Origin: Arthrinium phaeospermum
Taxonomy: Eukaryota > Ascomycota > Sordariomycetes > Amphisphaeriales > Apiosporaceae
Reading direction: 5' to 3'
Length of the DNA stretch: 64,000 nucleotides
Assembly (NCBI GenBank): GCA_006503535.1
Contig: QYRS01000003.1
Location: forward strand, 4,588,001-4,652,000
Shown here: piece after piece, positions 42,869-53,777 of the stretch
How the letters are laid out: every line of letters begins with the position of its first letter
How positions within the stretch are numbered: the first letter of the stretch is position 1
Notes under the pieces: generated by a model
Told to the model about the DNA's origin: nothing
Seen by the model: the letters and a program-made list of their open reading frames with translations, nothing else
Databases searched by the model: none
Position numbers and translations under genes: made by a program

Positions 42869-44067
42869 TCAAGGCACGGGGGTGCCGGTCGCACTGCCCG
42901 TCTCCTCGCGGCCGCTGACGCCGTTGACTCGCTTCTTCTTCTTCTTCTTGCGGGGCACGACGGCGGGCTTATTGCCGTAGTTGCCGAGGGCCAGCTTGGT
43001 GCCGCAGGTGAGGCAGCCGCCGTCGCCGGGGGGCTCGCAGAAGATGGAGAGGCAGACGCTGCAGACGAAGCCGGTGTCGACGACGTCGCGGTGGCAGAAG
43101 CAGGCGGCGCGGAAGTCGACGCGGTCCTGGGTGGCCTGCAGGAGGTGGGCGCGGGCCTCGGCGTCGGGGAGGAAGCCGAGCATGAGGTAGGTGAGGAGGC
43201 CGCGGGGTTGAGGGCGGCGGCGACGTAGCTGCCGCCCGTGATGAAGGCGGCCTGCTGCAGGAAGGTGGGGCTGGCGTGCGGGGAGAGGGCGAGGGTGTCG
43301 ATGGGGATGCGGGCGTGGCTGGCGGCGAAGACGGCGTTCATGGTGGCGATGTACTGGGCGGGCTCCGAGTCCGAGACGGAGAGGACGAGGATCCGGGCGT
43401 GCAGGGTCGGGGCCTGCTGGGCGCCGGCGACGGCGGCGGCGGCGCCGTTGCCGGCGGTGTTGGCCGTGGTGCTGGCGTTGGGGTCGGACGAGGAGGGCTT
43501 CGCGGGCGCGAAGGACAGGGCCGTCTTGTTGATGTAGGAGAGGGCCGTCGTCAGGGCGCCGGCCACCAGGGTCGTGTAGGGCATGTCGCTCGCGTCGGTC
43601 TCGGCGATGAGGGATTGTAAGGAAGAGAGGATCGAGGACTCGATGGCGGCGAACTGGGGGTACTTGTTGGCCGAAGAAGTCCCGTGAGGAGCGCCGGCTG
43701 CTTTGTGGTTCCCATTCACGCCTGTCATTTCGACGTCGCCATCTCCGCCCCCATTGGCTTTCTTGAATTTGGCAAAGGACGAAGAAGGAGGGTTCTTGGT
43801 GTTGGAGCTGCTAGTGGTCGGGGGTCTCGGGTAGAGCCAGACGGCGCGGTGGCTGTGGGCGGCGAGGATGGCGACCTGGTTGTCGTTACCAAAGGCCAGG
43901 TGGGCGTTGACGAAGACGAGGATGTTGGCGAGGGCGGCCGAGATGGAGAGGGTCGAGCCGAGGGCCTGCCAGGCGCGCGGGTTGGTGTCGATGATGATGG
44001 TGAGCAGCGAGGGCGTCTGGCCCGTGGCCGTCACCTCGTAGTGGTCCGAGGCGTCGATGCGGTTCAT
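42869..44067 (-). CDS. TFB4: TFIIH subunit TFB4 (p34), with apparent one-base frameshift
   Basis: The frame from 44067 encodes the Tfb4 von Willebrand A-like domain: S-L-L-T-I-I-I-D-T-N-P near residue 20, then L-V-F-V-N-A-H-L-A-F, and I-L-V-L-S-V-S-D-S and T-G-G-S-Y-V-A further on. At 43204-43207 the frame breaks in a run of four C (minus strand). The continuation G-L-L-T-Y-L-M-L-G-F and the C-terminal C4 zinc finger (C-S-V-C, C-x-x-C-G-T) lie one base out of phase, from 43201 to the stop at 42869. No splice signals explain the shift. Tfb4 is part of the TFIIH core needed for transcription and DNA repair and is essential in yeast, so an assembly error in a homopolymer is the likeliest cause. 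A Lys-rich tail follows the finger. The gene is otherwise complete (about 399 codons). Confidence 0.9.
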
Positions 44068-45999
44068 CTTGGGGGAGTCGAGGTCGAGGTCGAGATCGTG
44101 GAAGGAGAGGAATCAAAGACTCAAGTGACGCATCAAGAACCGGATCGGGGATCGTCGCGCATCCGGCCCAGACAGGACATAATAGCCTGGAGGGTTGGTG
44201 GCGCAGGTCGGTCGCTCGTTCTTGCAATGCCGTGTGTCGCGTACACGTCCTCCGCTGTGCAACCTCTATCGCAAGTGGTTGCCTGACGTCGTTCACCAAA
44301 AGCTCATCCCAGGACGGATGGAATTATTGGTGGTCTTGCCTGGTGCTAGCGGGAAACAAGGGATGGCCAGACGTCTGAAGCTTCGATAATTTAGTGGATC
44401 TCTGGTTGTTTTAGCGGCTTGGCCCCATCAGAAATAGTACAAAGCAACCAGCAACATCGGCAGTGCCGCCAGTGCAGGTCCTCTCTGGCTGGCAGGCTGG
44501 CATTCCAATTCCGCGCCTGACATGCCAAGAGTCCCTAAATGAAGTCACTGCCTCTCCGTGTCGCAAAAAGGGAAAAACGTCTGGCTGGACAGGACCGCCA
44601 AACCGTTGCACCAAGCCCCTTGCGCATCCGGCACGCGCAACACAGGCGAATCGGGGCTCAACATTACACAGATTGGATGTAGATGCGGGAGCGTAGGTTT
44701 GAAACAGCAGGTCTTGTCACAACTCAGAAGGCCATGATGCTCTTGGCATGTGGCATTGGTCTTTGGGAATTTTTTCTTTTCTCTCCTTGCTTGCACGCAG
44801 CTAGATACGGACCTTAGATCCAAGCAATTTATTTGAGCTTGTCGTCGAAGCTGGGATCCATGGATGCCCCTCCGTCAAGTTTGAAGTAGAGGCGGGGCAG
44901 GATGCAGCGAAGCCAATTGGCCTCGCCTAGACGACCTGAGCTCGAGCTTTCCCCGCGACGCAGAGTCCATGTACTCCAACACACCTGACCAGATATCGGG
45001 ACTGGCACCGAACTTTACAACGACTGTGACTAAAAACATTTCATCGTAAGGCTGAACCTCCCCCTGTGCATCAGTGACACAGGCACAGACGACGACCAGA
45101 AGACTGATTTGCGACGGGTTGTACAGACCCGGTCCAGACCCTTTTTACACTTTTCTTGATGCCAACATCCCATTGCGGCATTGTAACCACCCCGCCAAAC
45201 AACCAACCGTATGTACGTCCATCGCCATTCCACGCAACCCCCCTCCGTCATGCTCGCAGCAGCTTATTAGAGCAAGTCCCCCCGTGTCATCCGAAAAGGC
45301 TGCACGACGCGTGGTGAGCATTGCATTGCCTTGTGCCGCCCCAGATTCCAGATTCGCCAATGGCGCCAGCAAAAGGGCCATGTGAACAAGCCATCCCGCG
45401 CGCTTCCTCGCTGTACCCCGTACCATGGCTACTTTACTCACTTTATTGCCTCTTCCATACTAACTCCCAGCTTCAGCAGGCAAACCACGGCCAAGCCCAC
45501 CCCTGCCAAAGGCAAATAAAATAAAAATAAGAAACCCGCTCACACACGGCTGGCTTGCCCTGCAGGTGAATGAAGCCAATCCCCTTCTGACTTTCCTCTT
45601 GTTCCCCTTGTCGCACATCCAGCCAGCCAAGCGGCAAAAGTCCAAAGCGTCCCGAGTATCTTGGCGCTGCTTCTTATTAGACCGGCTTGGCTGCTTCTCG
45701 TCCAGCCTCGACAGTCACTTTCCTCCCATCTCCGCCTCTTCCTCTACTACTCCCTCTGAGTCAAACGCACCCCAGAAGTTAACCCTCCTTCTGTGCGAGA
45801 CTGTCTTGCAGAGATCCAGAGAAATTGTCAAATATCTCTTCAACTGACAAACACAGACGATCTCAAGCCACCACCACTTATTCTTCTTTCTCATTCTACC
45901 TTACCTACAAAATACCGTCCGCGGTCCTCGACCTCATCCAGCCATTCGTGCATACTTGATTTAATCTGCTACTGAGAGGCACCGCCCTGTCCATCCGCC
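44068..45999. promoter_or_regulatory. Divergent promoter region TFB4 / SHE4
   Basis: No coding sequence is supported in this 1.9-kb stretch. The last ~400 bp before the SHE4 ATG are strongly pyrimidine-rich (CCTCTTGTTCCCCTTG, CCTCTTCCTCTACTACTCCC), the usual look of a fungal transcription start and leader. Confidence 0.4.
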
Positions 46000-48261
46000 A
46001 TGGAAGAGGCACAAATCGCCATCACCTCCAACAAGGAGGAAATGGCCAAGCTGAGCAACGTGGACCAGGCTCAGCTCCTTCTCGCTCGCCTTATGCAAGG
46101 CGGCCAAGAAGACGTCGACACCTGCGAAGCTCTGGACCTCCTCACCAAGCTTATCAACAATGACTTGCAGGCTTGCCAAAAGGACAAAACCCACAAGTCC
46201 ATATGCAAAGTCTTCGACGACGACTGCATCGACAGCGTCTTCAGCTATCTCGACATGAGACAGGCCGAGCAGGTCCGCGGCCATGCCATCTTGACCGTCT
46301 CTGCGTACCTGAAGGCGGCCGGGGATGACGGCGCCAAGGCCCTGTCGCACTTCTTCTTCGAGCGCATGAAGCGCGGCACTTACGACGACTACATTGTCGC
46401 CTTTTGTGTCGCTGCCGCCGTCTTTCCCATCGCACCGGATATCACGGCCGAGATGTTCCTGAGCGAGGGCTTCCTGGGGAGCCTGGGACCCTTGATGCGA
46501 CGCAAGTGGAAGAGCCGCAAGGTCGAGACGGCATGCCTGGAGATGCTGAACGCCGCGTCCATGAACGCGAACTGCCGGGACGCGATTATCAAGTACTGCA
46601 CCGAGTGGCTGGAGGAAGTGGTGGACCAGGACCCGAGCTCCATGTCATCGGCCGTCCACTCGGTCGACACCGAAGTCGAGGGCACCCACGGATCCATCGC
46701 GATGCGGCGCCATTCGGAGGCGGTCCAGAACCTGGCGGCGGTTATCCTGGCCAAACTGAGGGTAGGCACTCTGAAGCTCCCGCTCGCTTCGCCCCCGGCG
46801 TTCGAACACCTATACTGGAAATGAAGCGGGGATGTGATTGTAGGAATGGGCTGGCTGACCTGAGGATTCAAGGCGGTACCTTCGTCAGCAAAGCCTGAGG
46901 GGGAGGGGGTGGAGGGCTCGAGGGTCTCGCTGGCAACCACCAGCATCGAGGACCTCGCCACCAAGTTCACGACTATGATACTAACCAATGTAGACCACGG
47001 GAAAAACCACGCTGTAGAGGGACTGGCGTATGCCACCATCCAACCGACGGTGAAAGAGGAGGTTATCAAGAACACGCCGCTGCTGAAAAACCTGGTCAAG
47101 ATTCTGGCCGAGGCGCCGGCCAAGTCGACGACGACTTACGGAGCGCTCAGTATTTTCCAGAATCTTACCAGGTATCAGCCTGCGCTATCGGAAGAGGAAA
47201 AGAAAATGAACCAGCTGAAGGCGTATGCCAACGCTGGAGGGAAACTGGCGCAAGCCAACCCGCTGAACGACGACGAGCATACCGCCGCCAGGTGCAAAGC
47301 CGTGTTCAATGTCGGCCTTGTGCCGGTTCTCGTCACCCACAGCCGGAACGGATCGCTCGCCTCTTTGGCCATCATCATCAACATCATCTATGCACTATCT
47401 GTTTCCCCTGCCATTCGAGCTCAGCTGGCCCAGCAGGGTGCCGTTGTTCTTTTGATCGCGGCGTGGTCTGCCTTGCACACAACGGAACATGGAGCCAAGC
47501 GGATAGCGGCCCAGGCCTTGGCCAGGATCCTCATCAGCACCAACCCTGCGCTGGTATTTGGTGGCAATCGATCCAGGCCCATGAGTTCGGCCATTCGTCC
47601 TCTGGCTTCCATCATCAGACCAGACACGGCGGCCGAGCGACGGGATCTTCTTCCCACTTTTGAGAGTTTGATGGCCCTGACGAACCTGGCATCGACCGAC
47701 GACGACACGCGAGTCAACATTATCCATACCGCCTGGGAACCCATTGAGGACCAGATTCTGAGCTCAAATAGCAAAGTGACCAAGGCCGCGGTGGAACTGG
47801 TCTGCAATCTCGTCCAATGCTACGAGGGTGTCGAGCTGTACGGTGGCGATAACCACAAGGCCAAGAACCGACTACACATTCTGCTCGCCCTTGCCGATGC
47901 CGAGGATGAAGGCACGCGCAGTGCGGCGGGCGGCGCTTTGGCATCGCTTACGGCCTTCGAGCCAGTCATCAAGGGGATCCTGAACCGAGAGCGGGGCGTG
48001 GACATGATCCTCGGGCTCTGCGCGGATGAGACGGAAGACATCCGGCACCGGGGCGTGTTCGTGCTGTACAACATCCTGTCGTGCGAGGGCGAGACGGGCA
48101 AGGAGGCGCGCGCGAAGGTGCAGCTGGCCAACGGGCTGGAGATTCTCAAGGACTGCGCCAAGAAGAGCCGGCGGGCCGAGGTCGTCGAGGTCACGGTGTC
48201 GGCTTTGAAGATTCTGGTGGATGACGGGGGGTCGTCCCGGATAGTCGAGGAGGTTGATTAG
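46000..48261 (+). CDS. UCS-domain myosin chaperone, SHE4 / CRO1 type (716 aa)
   Basis: Two exons (46000-46761 and 46873-48261) give 716 residues; the 111-bp intron has donor GTAGGC and joins K-L-R to A-V-P. The protein is almost entirely helical armadillo-like repeat. The C-terminal UCS domain (from about residue 330) is recognisable by the long series of V-N-x-G-L-V-P-V-L, A-A-Q-A-L-A-R-I-L-I-S-T-N-P and L-M-A-L-T-N-L-A-S segments. UCS proteins (UNC-45, She4, Rng3, Cro1) fold and protect myosin heads and so act in endocytosis, polarity and cytokinesis. As in fungal members, the N-terminal TPR domain of animal UNC-45 is absent. In Podospora the Cro1 protein is needed for nuclear distribution during sexual development. 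The acceptor is inferred (TTCAAG/GCG), so the junction residues are less certain. Confidence 0.9.
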
Positions 48262-48675
48262 TTGGGAGGAAGTCTGCAGTTCGTTCACAAACCCGGCTCC
48301 GGCTTTGGGGCAAAAGAATAAAAGAGCGCATGGTTTCCCATCTTACATGACTGATTTCCGATTGCCTTGCGAAGTGCTTCATGGTTCATACAATCTTGGA
48401 TGCCGGTCTGAGTGAAGTGAGTTATAAGTTGAGTCAAATCAATGGTGTGATTTGCACTTCCTTCCGAATTGATTTCAAGCAAATACATATGAGGAAGTAG
48501 TTACATCACTTTCATGATCACGTAGACTCATATGTCAAAGTCATTTTAGGCCGAACGCGTATTCCGTCCAGTGGCGTTAGCTGAACAATATCATAAAAAA
48601 AAGTGCCCCGAGCCGATCTGATCTATCTATGCATCTACCGCAAAGTCTAATAGGAAAGTTACACGCTTCTTCGCT
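48262..48675. terminator. Convergent 3' region, SHE4 / gamma-glutamyltransferase
   Basis: The 414-bp AT-rich gap separates convergent stop codons; no gene is supported. Confidence 0.35.
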
Positions 48676-50685
48676 TCACGAAGTAAGCCCCCCGCTGTTC
48701 TTCTGCCTCGTCTCCCCCGCGGCCTCGAAGCCGACAATGTCCCTGCCTTCGTCGGCATCGTCGCCGCGGAGCAGGACGCGGATGCCCTGGACGGAGCTGT
48801 AGCCCTCGCGGACCCAGGTGACGTTGTGGCCGCGGGCGGCGAGGCTGGCGGCGGTGGCGTTGTCGAAGGCGTACTCGACGGTGACGGTGTTGGGCATGAG
48901 CTGGTCGTGGAAGCGGGGCTCGCGGATGGCGTCGAGGAGCATGGTGGGGTTCTTCTTCTTCTGAGAGGAAGCCATTTCGCTCTCGAGCAGGCGCCAGGCG
49001 ACTTGGGCCGTCGAGCTGATGATGCGGCTCCCGCCCGCGGCGCCGAGGACGGCGTAGAGCTGGCCGGGGGTGCTGGTGGCGTTGGAGGAGGCGGAAGAGG
49101 GGGCGGACTCGATGATGACGGGGTTGATGGAGCTCAGGGGCCGTTTGCCGGGGCGCACGAAGTTGGCCGGGGAGGGGGCGTAGCCGAACTCGTTGGAGAC
49201 GCCGGGGATGCTGAAGTCGTTCATCTCGTTGTTGAGGATGACGCCGGTCGAGTTGACCATGATGAGGTTGCCGAACAAGAGGTTGACCGTCGTCGTCGAG
49301 GACACGGCCATGCCCGACGCGTCGGCCGTCACGACATGGGACGTGCCGTGGGAGGAGCGCGTGTACCGCGGCGGGTGCGTGTGGGTTTTGTTGCCGGTCT
49401 CGTCGTCGTCGACGGGGAAGTAGGCCTCGACGGGCTGGGTGGCGTTGTCGAGGATCTTGGACCGGGTCGCGGCGGCGTTGGATGCGGAGAGCAGGCGCGT
49501 CTCCAGCCGGGCCAGGTCGGGGCCCAGGAAGTCCGGGTCGCCGAGCTCCTGGTGCGCGGCGTAGCCGAAGCGCATGGCCTCGTCGAAGCGGTGCAGCGTC
49601 AGGTTGGTGTCTGTTTCGGAACCCTCACCGGCGTGGTACCCCTCCATGGTCTTGAGCGTGTTGAGGCAGACGGCGCCGCTCGAGGGGGCGCCCGTCGAGA
49701 AGAGGCGGTAGTCGCCGTAGGTGATGTTGATGGGCTCGCGCAGGATGACGCGGTAGTCGCGCATGTCGTCGAGGGTCATGGTGCCGTTGGCGGCCTGCAG
49801 GGCGGCGATGGTCGCGTTGGCCTGGGCGCCCTGGTAGAAGACGTCGGCGCCGCCCTCAGCCACGGCGTCGAGGGTGTCGGCGTAGCGCTTGCGCGTCATG
49901 GTGTCGCCCAGCTCCACGCGCGAGCCGCTCGGGGCGAAGTCCTGCGCCCAGCTCGGGTCCTCGACCAGGAAGTTCCAGCCGGCGGCCTCGACGCCGTAGT
50001 CCATGTACCGCACCGCGTCCTCGGTCACCTCGAAGCCGTGGCGCGCGACGTGGGCGGCCGGGTGCACGACCTCCTGCCAGGGCAGGCTGCCTAGCTTGGC
50101 GTGGGCCGCCTCGAGCCCGCGCAGCTCGCCGGGCACGGCGGCGGCGAGACCGCCGAAGACGCTGGCCTTGGGGTCGTGCTCGAACATGTCCTCATAGGCG
50201 GCGGCGGGCGCGGACTCGCGGTAGTCGATGACGGTGTGGTGGCCCTCGGCGTCGCGCACCAGAGCGAAGCCGCCGCCGCCGATGCCCGAGTGGTGCATGC
50301 CGATGACGCCGACGCAGAGCTGGGTGCCGACCCAGGCGTCGACGGCGTTGCCCCCGCGGCCTAGTAGGTCGATGCCGATCTGGCTGCAGGTCCGGGACTC
50401 GCTGGCCACGGCGCCGTGGGTGCTGCTCTCCTTAGCCGCCGACTGCGACGATTCCGAGTGGTGGGGGAACACGGCCTGGCCCGTTTGGTAGTCTGGCTGC
50501 TGCTGCCATGAGGGTTCATGGCTGGCGACGGCAGAAGAAGCAGAGGCAAGGAGAGCGACGAGGCTTCCGTTCAGGGATTTGAAGAGCACTGTAGCCGGTT
50601 TGTTAGTTTTCTGTACTCGGCCATAACTTGAAACTTTTGCGCGCTTAACGTATAAGCGAATATCAGCATGCGACTTCTTACCCAT
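48676..50685 (-). CDS. Gamma-glutamyltransferase, secreted or vacuolar (638 aa)
   Basis: The gene starts with a tiny coding exon: ATG plus one base (50685-50682), then a 93-bp intron (GTAAGA ... GGCTACAG), then exon 2 (50588-48676). The join gives M-V-L-F-K-S-L-N-G-S-L-V-A-L-L-A-S, a signal peptide ending near residue 24; reading straight through the intron would give a charged N terminus without one. The precursor is cut before Thr417 in H-G-T-S-H-V-V-T-A-D, the catalytic nucleophile. The conserved V-S-S-T-T-T-V-N-L-x-F-G and G-K-R-P-L-S-S-I-N-P blocks follow. G-G-N-A-V-D-A near residue 85 is also typical. The enzyme removes gamma-glutamyl groups from glutathione and its conjugates, recycling sulfur and amino acids. 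Several N-x-T/S sites fit a secretory route. The gene is divergent from TRM2. Confidence 0.95.
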   Translation of the reverse strand: MGKKSHADIRLYVKRAKVSSYGRVQKTNKPATVLFKSLNGSLVALLASASSAVASHEPSWQQQPDYQTGQAVFPHHSESSQSAAKESSTHGAVASESRTCSQIGIDLLGRGGNAVDAWVGTQLCVGVIGMHHSGIGGGGFALVRDAEGHHTVIDYRESAPAAAYEDMFEHDPKASVFGGLAAAVPGELRGLEAAHAKLGSLPWQEVVHPAAHVARHGFEVTEDAVRYMDYGVEAAGWNFLVEDPSWAQDFAPSGSRVELGDTMTRKRYADTLDAVAEGGADVFYQGAQANATIAALQAANGTMTLDDMRDYRVILREPINITYGDYRLFSTGAPSSGAVCLNTLKTMEGYHAGEGSETDTNLTLHRFDEAMRFGYAAHQELGDPDFLGPDLARLETRLLSASNAAATRSKILDNATQPVEAYFPVDDDETGNKTHTHPPRYTRSSHGTSHVVTADASGMAVSSTTTVNLLFGNLIMVNSTGVILNNEMNDFSIPGVSNEFGYAPSPANFVRPGKRPLSSINPVIIESAPSSASSNATSTPGQLYAVLGAAGGSRIISSTAQVAWRLLESEMASSQKKKNPTMLLDAIREPRFHDQLMPNTVTVEYAFDNATAASLAARGHNVTWVREGYSSVQGIRVLLRGDDADEGRDIVGFEAAGETRQKNSGGLTS

Positions 50686-51163
50686 CTTGGAAGTTGGAAA
50701 CCCCTTACGGAGGCTTTCACGTTCAGCAGTTGTTCAGTGCAATCAATGCATGAATCCACCGCTACGACGCATGAAGGATTGGGGAAAACACGCTTCTTAA
50801 TTCCCAAACGCTGGGGATCATCGGAAATGCCTACAGACTTCACCCTCGGCCAGGTTGAGCTGATATGAGCGGATGACAAATTGATCAATGGTCTGGCGTG
50901 CTGCTCCCGAGTCGGCAAGCAGCGGGTACCTAATCGGAGGTACTTGACACTACAGATAAGATAAGCCCCAGTCCCCCACTAAACTAGCTGTGCTCCGCTG
51001 ATGCAGGGACCCAGCCAATGACAGAACCTGCTTTGGCAGCATTTTATTTTACTTGTCGCTTTCAATACAGCCAAAGGAAGGGACCCGATTTACATTTCAG
51101 ATTCAGACTGGATGAAAAGTGATTGAGCTGGTATTGACTTGAAGCTGGTCAACAAAAACATCG
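50686..51163. promoter_or_regulatory. Divergent promoter region GGT / TRM2
   Basis: The 478-bp stretch lies between outward-facing genes. It is AT-rich in the middle (CATTTTATTTTACTTG near 51038). No individual site can be supported. Confidence 0.4.
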
Positions 51164-53065
51164 ATGCGAATTTCTCACCAAGGCTTATCGCGTGTTCTTC
51201 TGGGGGGCCGGTCTCTTCTTGTCACTTCTATTCCAGCTCGCTCATTTTCAGTCTCGGCCAGAGTTTGGAAGCGGAATATGTCAGATACTCCTTCTGCTGC
51301 TGCGGCACCCGCCGCCGCCGCCGCCTCTGTGCCGCCACCCCAAGCGAAGCAAGATGCTCCTGCTTCTGCTGCTGCCGGTGGGCCCCGCCAACAGGGCAAG
51401 AGGCCATTCAAGCAGAATGGCGGTGGCCAAAACAAGCACAACAAGAAGAAGATGCGCAAGCGGGAACGCGACATGAAGTCGGGCTCTCATGAGGAAATCC
51501 TGGCCCTCGACATCAAGGCCTTGCTGGAGTCGCAAAAGTCGGGCGAGGGCGAGGATGCGTCTGCTACCCCCGCAGAAGAGACCTTGCCCGAGCAGGGAAG
51601 CCACATCGACGTCGAAGTCGTCGAGCTCTCATCGACGGGCGACGGTCTGGCCCAGCTGCCGGGCTCCAAGCAGGTCTACGTCGTGCCCTTCAGCGTGCCC
51701 GGCGACACGGTCAAGGTCAAGGCCTACCGGCACATGCAGGAGGGCTACACCACTGCCGACTTCATTTCCGTCGTCAAGCCCTCGCCCCTGCGCGACGACT
51801 CGCGCATCAACTGCAAGTACTTTGCCACCTGCTCCGGCTGCCAGTTCCAGATGCTCGACTACGACGAGCAGCTGCGCCTCAAGCGCCGCATCGTCGAGAA
51901 GGCCTACCGCAACTTCTCGGAGCTACCCCCCGAGCTGATCCCCACCATCCAGGACACCATCGGCAGCCCGCTCAAGTACGGCTACCGCACCAAGCTGACC
52001 CCCCACTTCGACGGCCCCTCGGGCTGGTCCCGGGGCAAGAACCCCTTCACCGCCCGGCCGCCCATCGGCTACATGCCCAAGGGCTCCCGCAAGACCATCG
52101 ACATTGAGGACTGCCCCATCGGCACCGACGCGGTGCGGGTGGGCATGAAGAAGGAGCGCGAGCGGATGGAGACCGAGTTCAACAAGTACACCCGCGGCTC
52201 CACCATCCTCCTCCGCGAAAGCACCAAGCGCGTCCCCAAGGACGCCGCCCCTGCCGCCCCGGAGGAGACCCCGATACCAGCCGACGCCGTCGCGGTGGAG
52301 TCGGATCGGCATACGGACTACAAGACGTGCGTGACGGACAACAAGGGCATGTCGACCGAGTACATTGACGACTTCGTCTTCCACAACCCCGCCGGCTCCT
52401 TCTTCCAGAACAACAACTCCATCCTGCCCCCCTTTACCGACTACATCCGCCAGCACATCCTCCCCAAGTCCAACTCGGACCCTTCATCCACCCCCATCAA
52501 GTACCTGGTCGACGCCTACTCGGGCTCCGGCCTTTTCACGATTACGCTGTCGTCGCAGTTCAAGCAGAGCGTCGGCATCGACATTGCCGAGCAGTCCATC
52601 GAGTACGCGCGCAAGAACGCCGAGGCCAACGGCCTGCCGCCCTCGCAGGCCAAGTTCATCGCCGCCGACGCCAACGAGCTGTTCTCGAGCCTGGACGGGT
52701 ACCCGCCCGACGAGACCGTCGTCATGCTCGACCCGCCGCGCAAGGGGTGCGACGCCAACTTCATCAACCAGCTGCTGAAGTTCGGCCCCAAGCGGGTGGT
52801 CTACGTCAGCTGCAACGTGCACACGCAGGCCCGCGACGTGGGGCACCTGGTTCGCGGCGAGACGGGCGAGGCTGCTGATGCCGGCAAGGGTGGGAAGAAG
52901 GTGCGGTATGATATCGAGAGTCTGATCGGGTTCGATTTCTTCCCGCAGACGGGGCATGTGGAGGGGGTGGCGGTGCTGAACCGGGTGGATGGGGAGGAGG
53001 GCCAGGCGGCGGAGATGAAGGATGTTGGGGGCGAGGCTGCGCAGGAGCCTGCCACACAGGCATGA
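51164..53065 (+). CDS. TRM2: tRNA (uracil-5-)-methyltransferase TRM2 (633 aa)
   Basis: The single-exon gene encodes 633 residues. Residues 1-36 are Arg/Ser-rich without acidic residues, a possible mitochondrial targeting sequence; a second ATG at residue 39 could give a cytosolic/nuclear form. After an Ala/Lys-rich linker comes a TRAM domain (about 145-210), then a four-cysteine cluster region starting at C-K-Y-F-A-T-C-S-G-C, an RNA-binding region, and the SAM-binding domain with D450-A-Y-S-G-S-G, D523-P-P-R-K-G and the catalytic Cys550 in Y-V-S-C-N-V. This order matches the RlmD/TrmA-type m5U methyltransferases; Trm2 makes m5U54 (ribothymidine) in the T loop of tRNAs. The Ala/Pro/Glu insert around residues 355-380 is unconserved. 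Confidence 0.95.
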   Translation: MRISHQGLSRVLLGGRSLLVTSIPARSFSVSARVWKRNMSDTPSAAAAPAAAAASVPPPQAKQDAPASAAAGGPRQQGKRPFKQNGGGQNKHNKKKMRKRERDMKSGSHEEILALDIKALLESQKSGEGEDASATPAEETLPEQGSHIDVEVVELSSTGDGLAQLPGSKQVYVVPFSVPGDTVKVKAYRHMQEGYTTADFISVVKPSPLRDDSRINCKYFATCSGCQFQMLDYDEQLRLKRRIVEKAYRNFSELPPELIPTIQDTIGSPLKYGYRTKLTPHFDGPSGWSRGKNPFTARPPIGYMPKGSRKTIDIEDCPIGTDAVRVGMKKERERMETEFNKYTRGSTILLRESTKRVPKDAAPAAPEETPIPADAVAVESDRHTDYKTCVTDNKGMSTEYIDDFVFHNPAGSFFQNNNSILPPFTDYIRQHILPKSNSDPSSTPIKYLVDAYSGSGLFTITLSSQFKQSVGIDIAEQSIEYARKNAEANGLPPSQAKFIAADANELFSSLDGYPPDETVVMLDPPRKGCDANFINQLLKFGPKRVVYVSCNVHTQARDVGHLVRGETGEAADAGKGGKKVRYDIESLIGFDFFPQTGHVEGVAVLNRVDGEEGQAAEMKDVGGEAAQEPATQA

Positions 53066-53534
53066 TGAGATTTGGTCGAGACTGACTGGATGAAGCAGAA
53101 CAATCAGAACAATTGAAGCACTGAACGGTGTTAGACTATGTTTGACTTGATGAGTGTAATAATGATCAGTCGATACGAGGTGACTCTTGAACCAACACTG
53201 TCGGTGCGTTGAATTTGATTTGGATAGATAATGATTTGACACAGAATCATGGAATCAAGAAACAAAGCCGGGAGTGATATATACAATGCCATTCATTCGA
53301 CTCACTTTCCCAGAAACAAAGAGTCAGTTTCACCAAACAATGCCTTTCTGTTGTTGCTCCTATTATCTATAAATTCAAAGGAGTCTGCCCCGAATCTAGA
53401 CCGGTCCAAATCATAGTCATCTCACGGAGAAACGTAAAAGCTACTTTACGCTGTGACACCTTACTACAGGAACTCTCACACCTAGTATTAACCAACACTT
53501 TCTCACCCAGCGCTACTTTTTACCAAAAGCAGCC
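53066..53534. other. Intergenic between TRM2 and a small membrane protein
   Basis: This 469-bp stretch is AT-rich, contains the TRM2 3' UTR and probably the promoter of the next gene, and shows no coding sequence. Confidence 0.4.
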
Positions 53535-53777
53535 ATGCCGCCTCTATCCACCACCCTCGCGGTCGTGGGCTTCTACGCCATCTTCCTCGTCGTCGTCATC
53601 GGAGGCGCCTATCTGTTCTCCCAATCATCCGACTCGTCCGACACCTCGTCGACCGCCGACTCCGGCAGCGTCCACGAGAGCGGCTACGAGGCCGGCTCTG
53701 AGGGGAGCGACGGCTACGACAGCAGTACGGTCGGCGAACCCGACGAGGAACGTGCGCTTCTGTATTACTATGCCTAA
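53535..53777 (+). CDS. Small single-pass membrane protein of unknown function (80 aa)
   Basis: The 80-residue frame starts with a hydrophobic helix (about residues 8-30, A-V-V-G-F-Y-A-I-F-L-V-V-V-I-G-G-A-Y-L-F) followed by a Ser/Asp/Gly/Glu-rich acidic tail ending in L-L-Y-Y-Y-A. The leader is A/C-rich with CCAAAAGCAGCCATGCC around the ATG, a good start context. The helix-then-acidic-tail design and GC-rich codon use fit a real gene in otherwise AT-rich surroundings. No family is recognised. It may be a signal-anchored protein or a secreted peptide if the helix is cleaved. Confidence 0.55.
   Translation: MPPLSTTLAVVGFYAIFLVVVIGGAYLFSQSSDSSDTSSTADSGSVHESGYEAGSEGSDGYDSSTVGEPDEERALLYYYA

Noticed and set aside
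48826..50094. Plus-strand open frame of 422 codons opposite gamma-glutamyltransferase
   Set aside because: Gly/Val/Arg-rich antisense frame without a recognisable domain.
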